Positions 46,450-54,283 of a stretch of 64,000 bases of DNA are shown here, in pieces. The DNA comes from Bifidobacterium sp. GTDB taxonomy: Bacteria; Actinomycetota; Actinomycetes; Actinomycetales; Bifidobacteriaceae. Position numbers and translations under genes: made by a program. Under the pieces are notes generated by a model. That model was given only the letters and a program-made list of their open reading frames with translations, had not been told where the DNA came from and ran no database searches. Each line of letters starts with the position of its first letter. The stretch's first letter is position 1. The DNA is taken from positions 868,001-932,000 of the forward strand of contig NZ_JALCLM010000001.1 in assembly GCF_022647885.1 (NCBI RefSeq), given 5' to 3'.

Positions 46450-46543
46450 GAGTGTGCATTACTTCATGCGGAGGAGTGAGAGTCCGCATTCCCTTGCACG
46501 ACACACCGAAAAGCGAGCTGCAGATGATGGAGAATGCACACTC
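46450..46543. promoter_or_regulatory. Nested inverted repeats between the GntR and HAD genes
   Basis: GAGTGTGCATT (46450-46460) pairs with AATGCACACTC (46533-46543), and inside it ATGCGGA (46466-46472) pairs with TCCGCAT (46483-46489). The structure begins at the GntR stop and ends 39 bases before the HAD gene. It could be a terminator or an RNA leader. Confidence 0.45.
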
Positions 46544-46582
46544 CGATGAGTCTCTCGCGAGGGGTCTCGATATGATAATCGC

Positions 46583-47191
46583 ATGAGCAATGTGATTTTC
46601 GACTTCTGCGGCGTGCTGCTTGACTGGCGGCCGCAGCTCACACTCGAGGGACAATACCCTCAAGGTGTAATCGATATGTTTTTCGATCCCGCCGACCCCC
46701 GAGGATTTGATTACTATGATCGAAAATCCGATGAAGGGTGGAGCCAGGAACGCATACTCAAGGAGTATGAAGAGTCGCATGGCCCAGCAGTAGCTTGGGT
46801 GTTTCGCACCTATTTTGAGCATTTTCAACAGTCCCTACATGGCATGATGCCTGGTATGAGTACGCTGCTGAAAGAACTTGATGCCATGGGAATACATATG
46901 TGGGGTCTGACAAATTTCACCACTGAATATGTCGATGCAGTTCGTGAGCATTTTCCGGAATTTGCGCTTCTTAGAGATATTGTTATTTCCTCTGAAGTGT
47001 CACTTGCCAAACCTGATCCACGTATCTACAAACTTGCAGCACAACGCTTTGGGGTAGACATACATTCATGCATATTCGTGGATGATACCCAGGAAAATGT
47101 TGACGCTGCGCAAACAATCGGTATGCAAGCCATCCATTTCACCGATGCTGCGTCTCTTCGCGCACATTTACTATCCGCACTGCAGATCTAA
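46583..47191 (+). CDS. HAD-like hydrolase
   Basis: The 202-residue protein is a haloacid dehalogenase fold phosphatase. Motif I is DFCGVLLDW, where the second Asp of the usual DxD is replaced by Cys; motif II is LTNFT, motif III is AKPDPRIY and motif IV is VDDTQEN. It resembles YihX-type sugar or nucleotide phosphatases. The Asp replacement suggests a changed reaction or lower phosphatase activity. The start MSNVIFDF is set by motif I. It may belong with the GntR gene upstream, but the gap between them holds a strong inverted repeat. Confidence 0.8.
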   Translation: MSNVIFDFCGVLLDWRPQLTLEGQYPQGVIDMFFDPADPRGFDYYDRKSDEGWSQERILKEYEESHGPAVAWVFRTYFEHFQQSLHGMMPGMSTLLKELDAMGIHMWGLTNFTTEYVDAVREHFPEFALLRDIVISSEVSLAKPDPRIYKLAAQRFGVDIHSCIFVDDTQENVDAAQTIGMQAIHFTDAASLRAHLLSALQI

Positions 47192-47194
47192 CTA

Positions 47195-47267
47195 CGATAA
47201 CTGCGATAAAAGTGGAGATAATATCGAGAAATTGTGCCAATTATCTCCACTTTTATCGCAGTTATCG
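47195..47267. repeat. Family B hairpin, copy 3; likely bidirectional terminator
   Basis: Arms 47195-47222 and 47240-47267 pair perfectly over 28 bp with a 17-nt loop, including CGATAACTGCGATAAAAG. The loop sequence is nearly the same as in the copy at 51682. It sits between the convergent HAD and response regulator stops. Confidence 0.88.
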
Positions 47268-47287
47268 GTGATTACAGCTATTTGCGG

Positions 47288-47983
47288 TCACACTAGGCGT
47301 CGATCAGCGGCCCAACGAGTGAGTTCATTGCGATTCGACAGTTGCAGCTTGCGCAAAACCTTAGAAACGTGAGTCTCCACAGTTTTGATGGATATGAAGA
47401 GTTCAGCAGCGGTTTCTTTGTAGGTATAGCCACGCGCGATTAAACGCATAACCTCTTGCTCGCGTGCAGAAAGACTGTTGAGCTCCTCATCTTCGCTGTC
47501 CACTCCAGAGTTCAACACCGTGCCTTGGAACGCTGAGAGAACGAAGCCAGCTAGTTTAGGTGAGAATACTGCATAACCCTCGTGCACTTGCCGGATAGCA
47601 GACACGAGGTCATCTCCCGATATCGTTTTGGTCACGTAGCCTCTCGCGCCCGCTCGAATAACTGAGCCCACGTCTTGAGGAGAATCCGAAACTGATAATG
47701 CTAAAAATACGGAATGTGGTGAGAGTGCTTGAGCATTCAGAAGAATTTCGGTGCCCCCGCCTCCTGCACCTCCTGGCACATGAACGTCTAACAGCACCAC
47801 ATCGGGTGTACTTTCAGCAATCATTGCTTCAGCACCTTCAACATCTGCAGCTTGAGCAACAATATGAAAATACGGTTTCAGGGTTGAAATTACGCCAGTA
47901 CGAAACATCTCATGGTCGTCAATGACTGCCACACGAATAGTTGAATCAGCTGCTGTCACTGAGCTAGGTGTGTGATCGCTCAA
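47288..47983 (-). CDS. LuxR-type response regulator of the PspC system
   Basis: The 231-residue protein has a receiver domain (RVAVIDDHEMFRTGV and LLDVHVPGG) and a C-terminal LuxR helix-turn-helix (LSAREQEVMRLIARGYTYKETAAELFISIKTVETHVSKVLRKL). A TTG start at 47983 overlaps the sensor gene stop by 4 bases, so the pair is translationally coupled. It probably controls the divergent PspC operon in answer to envelope stress. Confidence 0.92.
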   Translation of the reverse strand: MSDHTPSSVTAADSTIRVAVIDDHEMFRTGVISTLKPYFHIVAQAADVEGAEAMIAESTPDVVLLDVHVPGGAGGGGTEILLNAQALSPHSVFLALSVSDSPQDVGSVIRAGARGYVTKTISGDDLVSAIRQVHEGYAVFSPKLAGFVLSAFQGTVLNSGVDSEDEELNSLSAREQEVMRLIARGYTYKETAAELFISIKTVETHVSKVLRKLQLSNRNELTRWAADRRLV

Positions 47984-49395
47984 TTGCTCTTCTCCTGACT
48001 GTCAACGTTAGTGGTCTCATGGATGCTGGATTTTCGATCCGTTGCAGCCTGCTCCTGTTTGTCAGTGAGCGGCATTCGCATACGTACTTCTGTGCCCCAT
48101 TGAGGTCTTGACACGATATCCACAGTACCGCCCCTGCGTTGTAATCTGCCAATGATTGATTCGCGTATGCCGAGTCGGTCTTCTGGGATCTTGTCTATAT
48201 CAAAACCCTCGCCATGATCTCGCACAAACACTTCAATGACTCCATCGTGCGTTTCGGCATACACTGAAATTGGCTCGCCTCCGTGTGTGGCAGCATTGAG
48301 CAGTGCTTGTCGAGTGGCATCGAGTAAGGCTTCAGTCTGTTCGCAAGGCTGAGCGTCAGAGACGGTAACCACTTCAATAGCTTTGCCTTGATCAACTTCA
48401 ATGCTGGCTGCGATATCACGTATGCCTGAACTCACTGAGCGGTCTGCTGGTGTTCTGTCTTGATATAACCAATCTCTCAGGGAGCGTTCTTGAGAACGGG
48501 CGAGGGTGGAGACAGTTGACGGTTCGGTGGCGTGGAGTTGTATAAGCGCTAGCGTTTGCAATACTCCGTCATGCAAATGCGCGGTCATATCAGCGCGTTC
48601 CTCTTCACGTTCCTTCAGAGCACTTTCAGTGCTGAGCTTGCGAAGTAGCGAATTCGCCCAAGGAATTAGCGCAACAGTAACTCCTGCCAGCATCAGCGCT
48701 GAAATCATGAGCATTTGCGAAGCTTGATTGAAGGTATATGTACTGAATGCATAGATCACCAGTGAAGCCATCATTAATATGATGCTGATAATTAAGACGT
48801 TGAGATTATTGCCTTCGCTATCAATGCGCATCCACGATAAACCGATGCCGCATGCCGCTAATAACAAGGGAACGATGATATTAATCGGTAGACCTCGTGA
48901 CGCAAATAACAGAGCGAATGCTAAGAGCAGTACTCCGACTGCGAGGCCTATCAACAATTGAGGCGTGCGGTGCAGAATATCCATCGGACTTTCAGGTTCT
49001 GCATTGTCATGCAAATGCGAAACATTACTTTTGGCCAGCGGTAATTCTTGCTGTGGATGTGTTTGAGCGTTCTGTTGCGTTGGATCGCCTGCAGGTACGC
49101 AAATTACGAGAAGAATGTATGCAACAATGCCAGCACCAAAGAATGGAACTAGGGCCAGAGCTACGAGACGGACAATCCATGGTCGAATTCCGAGGTGCAC
49201 ACTGATGCCTTGGCACACACCAGCAATAATTCTTCCTTGTTTTGGCCTGAGTAATACTGCCTGTGCAGGTAACAGTGCTGGCTGATGACCAGAAGCGTTA
49301 CTGAAGTGGGGCTTCGTTTGCCACGATGAGGGTTCCGGTGTAGATGCAATTGGCATACCGCCATTATTGCCCGATAACGCCTTGTCTGCTGACAT
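47980..49395 (-). CDS. PspC-domain sensor histidine kinase
   Basis: The 471-residue sensor has a PspC domain near residues 50-100 (RIIAGVCQGISVHLGIRPWIVRLVALALVPFF), further transmembrane helices around 145-275 and a HisKA_3 phospho-acceptor region with TAHLHDGVLQTLALIQLHA. An HATPase domain follows, with NAATHGG and DHGEGFDIDKIPEDRLGIRESI. This is the actinobacterial type that senses cell-envelope stress and partners with the overlapping LuxR regulator. The start is assigned from the first Met of the frame; the ribosome binding site is weak. Confidence 0.9.
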   Translation of the reverse strand: MSADKALSGNNGGMPIASTPEPSSWQTKPHFSNASGHQPALLPAQAVLLRPKQGRIIAGVCQGISVHLGIRPWIVRLVALALVPFFGAGIVAYILLVICVPAGDPTQQNAQTHPQQELPLAKSNVSHLHDNAEPESPMDILHRTPQLLIGLAVGVLLLAFALLFASRGLPINIIVPLLLAACGIGLSWMRIDSEGNNLNVLIISIILMMASLVIYAFSTYTFNQASQMLMISALMLAGVTVALIPWANSLLRKLSTESALKEREEERADMTAHLHDGVLQTLALIQLHATEPSTVSTLARSQERSLRDWLYQDRTPADRSVSSGIRDIAASIEVDQGKAIEVVTVSDAQPCEQTEALLDATRQALLNAATHGGEPISVYAETHDGVIEVFVRDHGEGFDIDKIPEDRLGIRESIIGRLQRRGGTVDIVSRPQWGTEVRMRMPLTDKQEQAATDRKSSIHETTNVDSQEKSN

Positions 49396-49428
49396 TCAGG
49401 TGCTTGGAGGGCAAGAATCAGGGAAGAA

Positions 49429-49444
49429 TCAGGGTGTTCCCTGA
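49429..49444. promoter_or_regulatory. Candidate response-regulator site in the divergent PspC intergenic region
   Basis: TCAGGG and CCCTGA form a perfect inverted repeat around TGTT, and a direct repeat AAGAATCAGGG stands just before it. It lies in the 84-base gap between the two divergent envelope-stress genes, where a LuxR-type regulator would bind. Confidence 0.4.
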
Positions 49445-49479
49445 GCTTTCAGAGTCACCTTGCTTGGTGTAATAGAGCT

Positions 49480-51009
49480 ATGAATAATTCACAGAAGAAC
49501 GCACCGACACCACCTAGTGCAGAATCGCGGTTTTTCGCATGGGTGCGCAATAGCGGTGTTGAACGTCCAGATCAGCGTTGGATAGCTGGAGTCAGTAGCG
49601 GTATCGCAACAAGGCTTGGATGGGATGTGGTGTTAATCCGAGTCCTGATGGTCGCTTCTGTGCTGTGTTTCGGATTCGGCCTCGCGTTATATGGCATTAT
49701 GTGGTTCGTGATTCCGGACCGTCGAAATAACACCATTCTCTTAGAAGAGTTGATTGCTGGACGGTGGGATTGGAGTTGCGTAGGCGTATTTCTGTGCATC
49801 GGAGTGACGCTGATGCTCCCTGGTGCTGGATTCGTTGTGGTTGCCGTTGCATGTCTTGCATTGTTTGTGCTGATGCAGTGGAGCAGAAATAACGCTGGAT
49901 CATATGATTCTTCACCGATGTCATCGACTCCGCCAGCATCACCGGCGCCAGCGTCACCGCAAGCTTCTCAGTCCTCGCAAACTACTCAAACGCCGCCGGC
50001 TTCGACTCCATATACTCCCAAACCGGCCTCAGCAACACCACCTATGTGGAACTCTCCGGCCTATTCGACTTCAGGGCCTCAACAAACTGCGTATGCTCAG
50101 CCGTATGCTCAGCCTTACGCTCAGCCATACACCGGTATGGGAAAGCAGTACCATCCCCGTACAATTTTTGCTCGACGACAATCCGCAGGTCCTATCGTGG
50201 TTAGCGCGATAGTCGGAGTGCTGCTGCTATCTGCCGCAGCTATGCTGATATCAACGGTACGAGGGGATTACAACATTGCTCAAGCGTTAAAAATTGCTGC
50301 AATATGGTCCTGCGCTAGCACTGTGCTTTTAGGACTGGTAATAGTGCTGCTAGGTTGCATGGGACGGCGTTCCGGCGGTTTGATTCCTTTTGCCCTAATC
50401 TCGCTGATTCTAACTGCAGTATTAGCAAGTATTTCAGGTGCTTATGGGTATGCAATGTCTTCTTCCGACTACAACACTCGTGGCTTTGAACATGTATCAG
50501 TCACATACGATGTCACCATGGGATCCACTCCTTCGGACGTGCAGCGATATACGAAGGGTCTCATCCTTGATGGCAGTGATAACAAGCGCAATGATCGCAC
50601 CGAAAACCGCCGCAACGTTAGCAGCTCCGTGGCAACTATTGATCTGTCTGCATACCAACGGAATAACGGAACACATACACTCACCAAGGTTGACGGTACA
50701 ACAGTAAAGTCAGGTTGCCCCACAGGGGCCGTCCGCCTTGTGGTAATAGAAACTGTTGCAAAGGTGGTGATGCCTAAAGATTGTACATATAGCATCAGCA
50801 ATAACGGTGGAGTCATGAATTCGCCCAGCAGTATAGGTGGAACCTTCGCTCGAGTGGGTGGTTCTGGATCGTTGTCGCTAGAGCAGTGGTTTCATGCGGA
50901 GGATGATGGCGAATCAACATCAGCTGCCAATGACCTCGACAATCCTGAGATCAATATTGATGTTTCAGCGATGGTGAACGGCGAGCTTTCCGTAGTTTAT
51001 GCGCAGTAG
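49480..51009 (+). CDS. PspC-domain membrane protein
   Basis: The 509-residue protein has a PspC domain near the N-terminus (RWIAGVSSGIATRLGWDVVLIRVLMVASVL), a Pro/Ser/Thr-rich stretch from about residue 148 with three YAQPYAQP-type repeats near 208, and four or so transmembrane helices between about 240 and 335, then an external tail. The divergent sensor also has a PspC domain, so both proteins may sense or bind the same membrane state. A membrane gene with an intact RBS follows after 75 bases. Confidence 0.87.
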   Translation: MNNSQKNAPTPPSAESRFFAWVRNSGVERPDQRWIAGVSSGIATRLGWDVVLIRVLMVASVLCFGFGLALYGIMWFVIPDRRNNTILLEELIAGRWDWSCVGVFLCIGVTLMLPGAGFVVVAVACLALFVLMQWSRNNAGSYDSSPMSSTPPASPAPASPQASQSSQTTQTPPASTPYTPKPASATPPMWNSPAYSTSGPQQTAYAQPYAQPYAQPYTGMGKQYHPRTIFARRQSAGPIVVSAIVGVLLLSAAAMLISTVRGDYNIAQALKIAAIWSCASTVLLGLVIVLLGCMGRRSGGLIPFALISLILTAVLASISGAYGYAMSSSDYNTRGFEHVSVTYDVTMGSTPSDVQRYTKGLILDGSDNKRNDRTENRRNVSSSVATIDLSAYQRNNGTHTLTKVDGTTVKSGCPTGAVRLVVIETVAKVVMPKDCTYSISNNGGVMNSPSSIGGTFARVGGSGSLSLEQWFHAEDDGESTSAANDLDNPEINIDVSAMVNGELSVVYAQ

Positions 51010-51084
51010 TTTGCCTGCTCAGTACGTGAAGCAGTGATTCAGAACGATAATCAACAATAGAACTTTCACACTTAGGAATGACTC

Positions 51085-51654
51085 ATGTTTGACAATCAAC
51101 ACGATGAAGACACTATAAGGCTCAGCACCGTAGCGGATGAGGATCAGGAAGATACCACGGAGCTCCCCGGGCTTGCTCAATCGGGTGAGTTTCCGCACAA
51201 TGCTCATAACAAGTCCGCGGCTTCTGAGCAAGCGGCTACTGCACAGTCAGCTACTGCACAGTCCACTTCTGAACAGTCCACTTCTGAGCAGTCCACATTC
51301 AAACAGTCCACATCGTCTGCAAGCAGTAAAGGTTCTGATGTGCCCCTATATACCTATACCAAGGCCACGGGGAATACGAATGGCGAAGTTGACGCACACG
51401 GCAATCTGATTATTCGCAAACAAGGTCCAAGTACGGCAACAGTAGTGTTTGGTTCGTTCTTATTGGTTTGCGGCATTATCGGCTTCGTCATTGCGTGGTA
51501 TAGCCCTTATACAGTATTCGATGCCGATGCCTTCCAACTAGATTGGAGAGCAGCGCTTGCCTTGGTGTTTGGCGCGATTGGTGCAGTGCTTCTCATATCT
51601 TCTCTGTTTTGGGCAGTGAGCGCTGTCATTAACCGTGCCCAATCTCAGCGGTGA
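51085..51654 (+). CDS. Small membrane protein downstream of PspC
   Basis: The 189-residue protein starts with an acidic and Ser/Gln-rich cytoplasmic part containing repeated TAQS/SEQST units (about residues 48-70), followed by two transmembrane helices near residues 115-135 and 150-180. I recognise no family. It follows the PspC gene in the same direction, so it is probably part of the envelope-stress output. The repeat region is made of 15-bp tandem units, which could vary in number. Confidence 0.75.
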   Translation: MFDNQHDEDTIRLSTVADEDQEDTTELPGLAQSGEFPHNAHNKSAASEQAATAQSATAQSTSEQSTSEQSTFKQSTSSASSKGSDVPLYTYTKATGNTNGEVDAHGNLIIRKQGPSTATVVFGSFLLVCGIIGFVIAWYSPYTVFDADAFQLDWRAALALVFGAIGAVLLISSLFWAVSAVINRAQSQR

Positions 51655-51681
51655 TAATGTCTGTGCTGCAGATGCAACAGT

Positions 51682-51752
51682 GATAACTGCGATAATAGTG
51701 GAGATAATTTCGAGAAATTGTATCAATTATCTCCACAATTATCGCAGTTATC
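51682..51752. repeat. Family B hairpin, copy 4; likely bidirectional terminator
   Basis: Arms 51682-51708 and 51726-51752 pair over 27 bp with one internal mismatch and a 17-nt loop that resembles the loop of copy 3. It lies between two convergent genes (stops at 51654 and 51772). Confidence 0.85.
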
Positions 51753-51771
51753 TATGGAGTATGTCGTTGGT

Positions 51772-53391
51772 TTAGAAGGAATACAATCCCCAAAAAGCCA
51801 AAGAAACCATTACTAATACTGATGCGAGAAGGCCAAGAACTACCACACTGATATGCCCGAAGCCACGAGCAATGCTGATACTGTCTTGTTGATGATTCCC
51901 CTGAGCGCTTTGACCGTGTGCAATGCGCGCATCATGTGCATGAACTATAAGAGTTGAACTCATCCATCCAAATACGAGCACCAGAACAACAGCAGCAACA
52001 CGGAGCAACACCCATACATCGACGAACAGAGCACTTGCACGGTGCAGGCTCAAAGCCTGAACGGCGCTAGAAGCCACGTACCAGAGAGTTGCCAGCAAAC
52101 TGGTAGCAGACAGCACGATCAAGATGCTCAAAGGGGCAGCGATTCCTCTGGCAAAACCTTGGTGTATATGCCCAGAAACGCTGCTGTTGTTGGTTTGTGA
52201 TGCTGGTCTCAACATGGCTCTGATTGCTATTGCAAGGCCATTGATCCCACAGAGCACGCATAGTCCCAAGGCAGCGACGAGTAACACCAATAGCGTTCCG
52301 AGTGATGATATTAAGCCAGATGATAGTGATGTCGGAGCGGCATATCGCTGTGATGGTTGATCTCCGGCAATCATAGGTGTTGCCCAGTCCTTGCTCGTGG
52401 CACCCATGGTAACGGCATTTATCCAGTCTTCGAGATTTCTGGTGTATGAGGATTCAAGCGGAAGCCCAGGTTCAGACAGATGACTTCCTGTTCTCATTTG
52501 ATGGTTTGCTGGATAGTATCGCACTGTGACATTGGTATTGCCCGCATCAGCGGTATGTTTGAGAATGGTTTGTGCGCCTTGCTCTATTGGCATGGAGAGG
52601 TCGTCCGTTCCATAATTCACCAGCACAGGTTGAGTGAGCTTGTTGAGATATGGAGTGGAATTGAAATTTGCGTAGTTCAAACCAATGGCTGAGAAATCCA
52701 TAGAGGTCAATTTCGGCACATCGTTAATGAGTTCTTGGGGAGCGCCACTATCTGCAAAATATGTGCTTGCTGCCATTGACATTTGTTGCCGACCAGACAC
52801 AACTGGGGCAGATGTGAGAATACTGAAGGCAATATCGTGACGTTGAGCGGTGATAATACTTGATATCCACGTTCCTTCCGATTCTGCATACAGACCGGTT
52901 TTATGCGGATCAACCCCAGGCCACTGTTTGAGTACATCAAAGGATTTACCGTAATCCTGAGCCATTTGAGGGTAATCACGGTGGAGTGCAGAATAGTTGT
53001 CGAGACGCTTATCAGGCACCAAGGTTACAATCCCAGCGGATGCTAACGCTGATGCTACATCACCATATACTTCCGACGAATCGCCGGTTCCAGCGCCGTG
53101 TAGAAACAGACATGCTGGCCGCTTTCCTGTCGCGCCAATTGGCTCTCTCACAATGGCATGGATGCTCACGCTGTCTGTGAGTGCAATAGTGATTCGACTC
53201 TCTTTGGTCTTATATGTGCCTTCATGCGGGACGGTAAATCCCTCCGCTGCGATGGATGTATCGCGGGTTTGCACACTGATGTGCTGTGTGTTTGCTGTCA
53301 CACTAGAAGGAGGTGTCATTAACGAGCCCAGCAACACCAGAATAATGAACATGACGAGTGAAGAACATGCAGCGGGAATTAGTCGTTTCAT
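51772..53391 (-). CDS. Membrane-anchored alpha/beta hydrolase
   Basis: The 539-residue protein has an N-terminal signal-anchor helix (residues about 2-25), an external alpha/beta hydrolase domain with FLHGAGTGDS near residue 95, a nucleophile motif GLYAESEGTW near residue 165, an Asp in VLVNYGTDDLSM and a His in YYPANHQM, and then four or so transmembrane helices from about residue 350. The mixed soluble-then-membrane layout is unusual for hydrolases of this size. The substrate is unknown; esters or peptides at the membrane are possible. An alternative GTG start at 53400 gives 542 residues. Confidence 0.8.
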   Translation of the reverse strand: MKRLIPAACSSLVMFIILVLLGSLMTPPSSVTANTQHISVQTRDTSIAAEGFTVPHEGTYKTKESRITIALTDSVSIHAIVREPIGATGKRPACLFLHGAGTGDSSEVYGDVASALASAGIVTLVPDKRLDNYSALHRDYPQMAQDYGKSFDVLKQWPGVDPHKTGLYAESEGTWISSIITAQRHDIAFSILTSAPVVSGRQQMSMAASTYFADSGAPQELINDVPKLTSMDFSAIGLNYANFNSTPYLNKLTQPVLVNYGTDDLSMPIEQGAQTILKHTADAGNTNVTVRYYPANHQMRTGSHLSEPGLPLESSYTRNLEDWINAVTMGATSKDWATPMIAGDQPSQRYAAPTSLSSGLISSLGTLLVLLVAALGLCVLCGINGLAIAIRAMLRPASQTNNSSVSGHIHQGFARGIAAPLSILIVLSATSLLATLWYVASSAVQALSLHRASALFVDVWVLLRVAAVVLVLVFGWMSSTLIVHAHDARIAHGQSAQGNHQQDSISIARGFGHISVVVLGLLASVLVMVSLAFWGLYSF

Positions 53392-53469
53392 AGCAAACAC
53401 CCGTTCACTCTACTCCCACCCTTGAAGTCTTCTAGTGTGGGAGGTGAATTAGCACATGATAGATAAATG

Positions 53470-54141
53470 CTAGTTTCGTGCCTTTTGCTCTAGGGCTCGC
53501 TCCGCCTCTTGAAGTGAAGCATAACCGGCGATACGCATGGTGTTACACACGATGCTTTCTGTGAGATTGCAGCCTCTCTCCAATAATCCGTGCATCATAT
53601 TCTCATAGAGACTCAGTGTGGCATCACTGTATGTACCAAGCTCGCCACGAAGGTAAGTTTCGAAAGATGTTTGCTCAGGGGTATCGTCCTTGGTTCGCAG
53701 TGTACGCATAGATGATCCAAGTGCACGATACCTCTGCATAAAATCTTGCGCCCAACCGAGTTGTATGACGATGATTCGTTCCTCGCGTGTGATGCGCTCA
53801 GCTGACAGTTTCGGAATGTACGCTTCGATTGAACGGTGAAATTCTTCGGGCGCAGTGGACTGCATCATGCGCCCATATTTTTCGGTCAGTAGGTTGCGCC
53901 CATTTTGCTCGGCAATGGCGAGATCGTGAGCGTAGCTCGAAAGTAGATCCATTGGCCATGCGAGGAACTGGCTGTATCTCATTTGATGAAATACTTTCCA
54001 ATTGCTTTGACAACTGGCAGGCCCACCCTCGTTGTTGACACGTTGGAATTGTGACCACTCGCTCACAACTACACGTTCAGCGAGCTGTTGCAGGCTGTCG
54101 CTTGTTGTTGACTCAGGAGATGCGCTGGTAGGTATCATCAT
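53470..54141 (-). CDS. DUF4125 family protein
   Basis: The 223-residue protein matches DUF4125: WSQFQRVNNEGGPASCQSNW near residue 30, then LLSSYAHDLAIAEQNGRNLLTEKYGRMM near residue 70. The function is unknown. No signal peptide is visible. It lies 142 bases downstream of a TPR-DUF4037 gene in the same direction, and the two families are found together in other bacteria, which implies a common job. AAGGA precedes the chosen ATG by 8 bases. Confidence 0.8.
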   Translation of the reverse strand: MMIPTSASPESTTSDSLQQLAERVVVSEWSQFQRVNNEGGPASCQSNWKVFHQMRYSQFLAWPMDLLSSYAHDLAIAEQNGRNLLTEKYGRMMQSTAPEEFHRSIEAYIPKLSAERITREERIIVIQLGWAQDFMQRYRALGSSMRTLRTKDDTPEQTSFETYLRGELGTYSDATLSLYENMMHGLLERGCNLTESIVCNTMRIAGYASLQEAERALEQKARN

Positions 54142-54283
54142 TCATACATCCTTCACTTGCTGTGAACCGCGTGAGATAATATTTCTGCTATTTTCTGCTA
54201 TTTGACTATTGCTGTGCTTGGAGTGCTTTGAGGTGCTCCTGCTTGGTTTGGATTGTTGCCTTGTTGATGCTTCGAATGCGACC

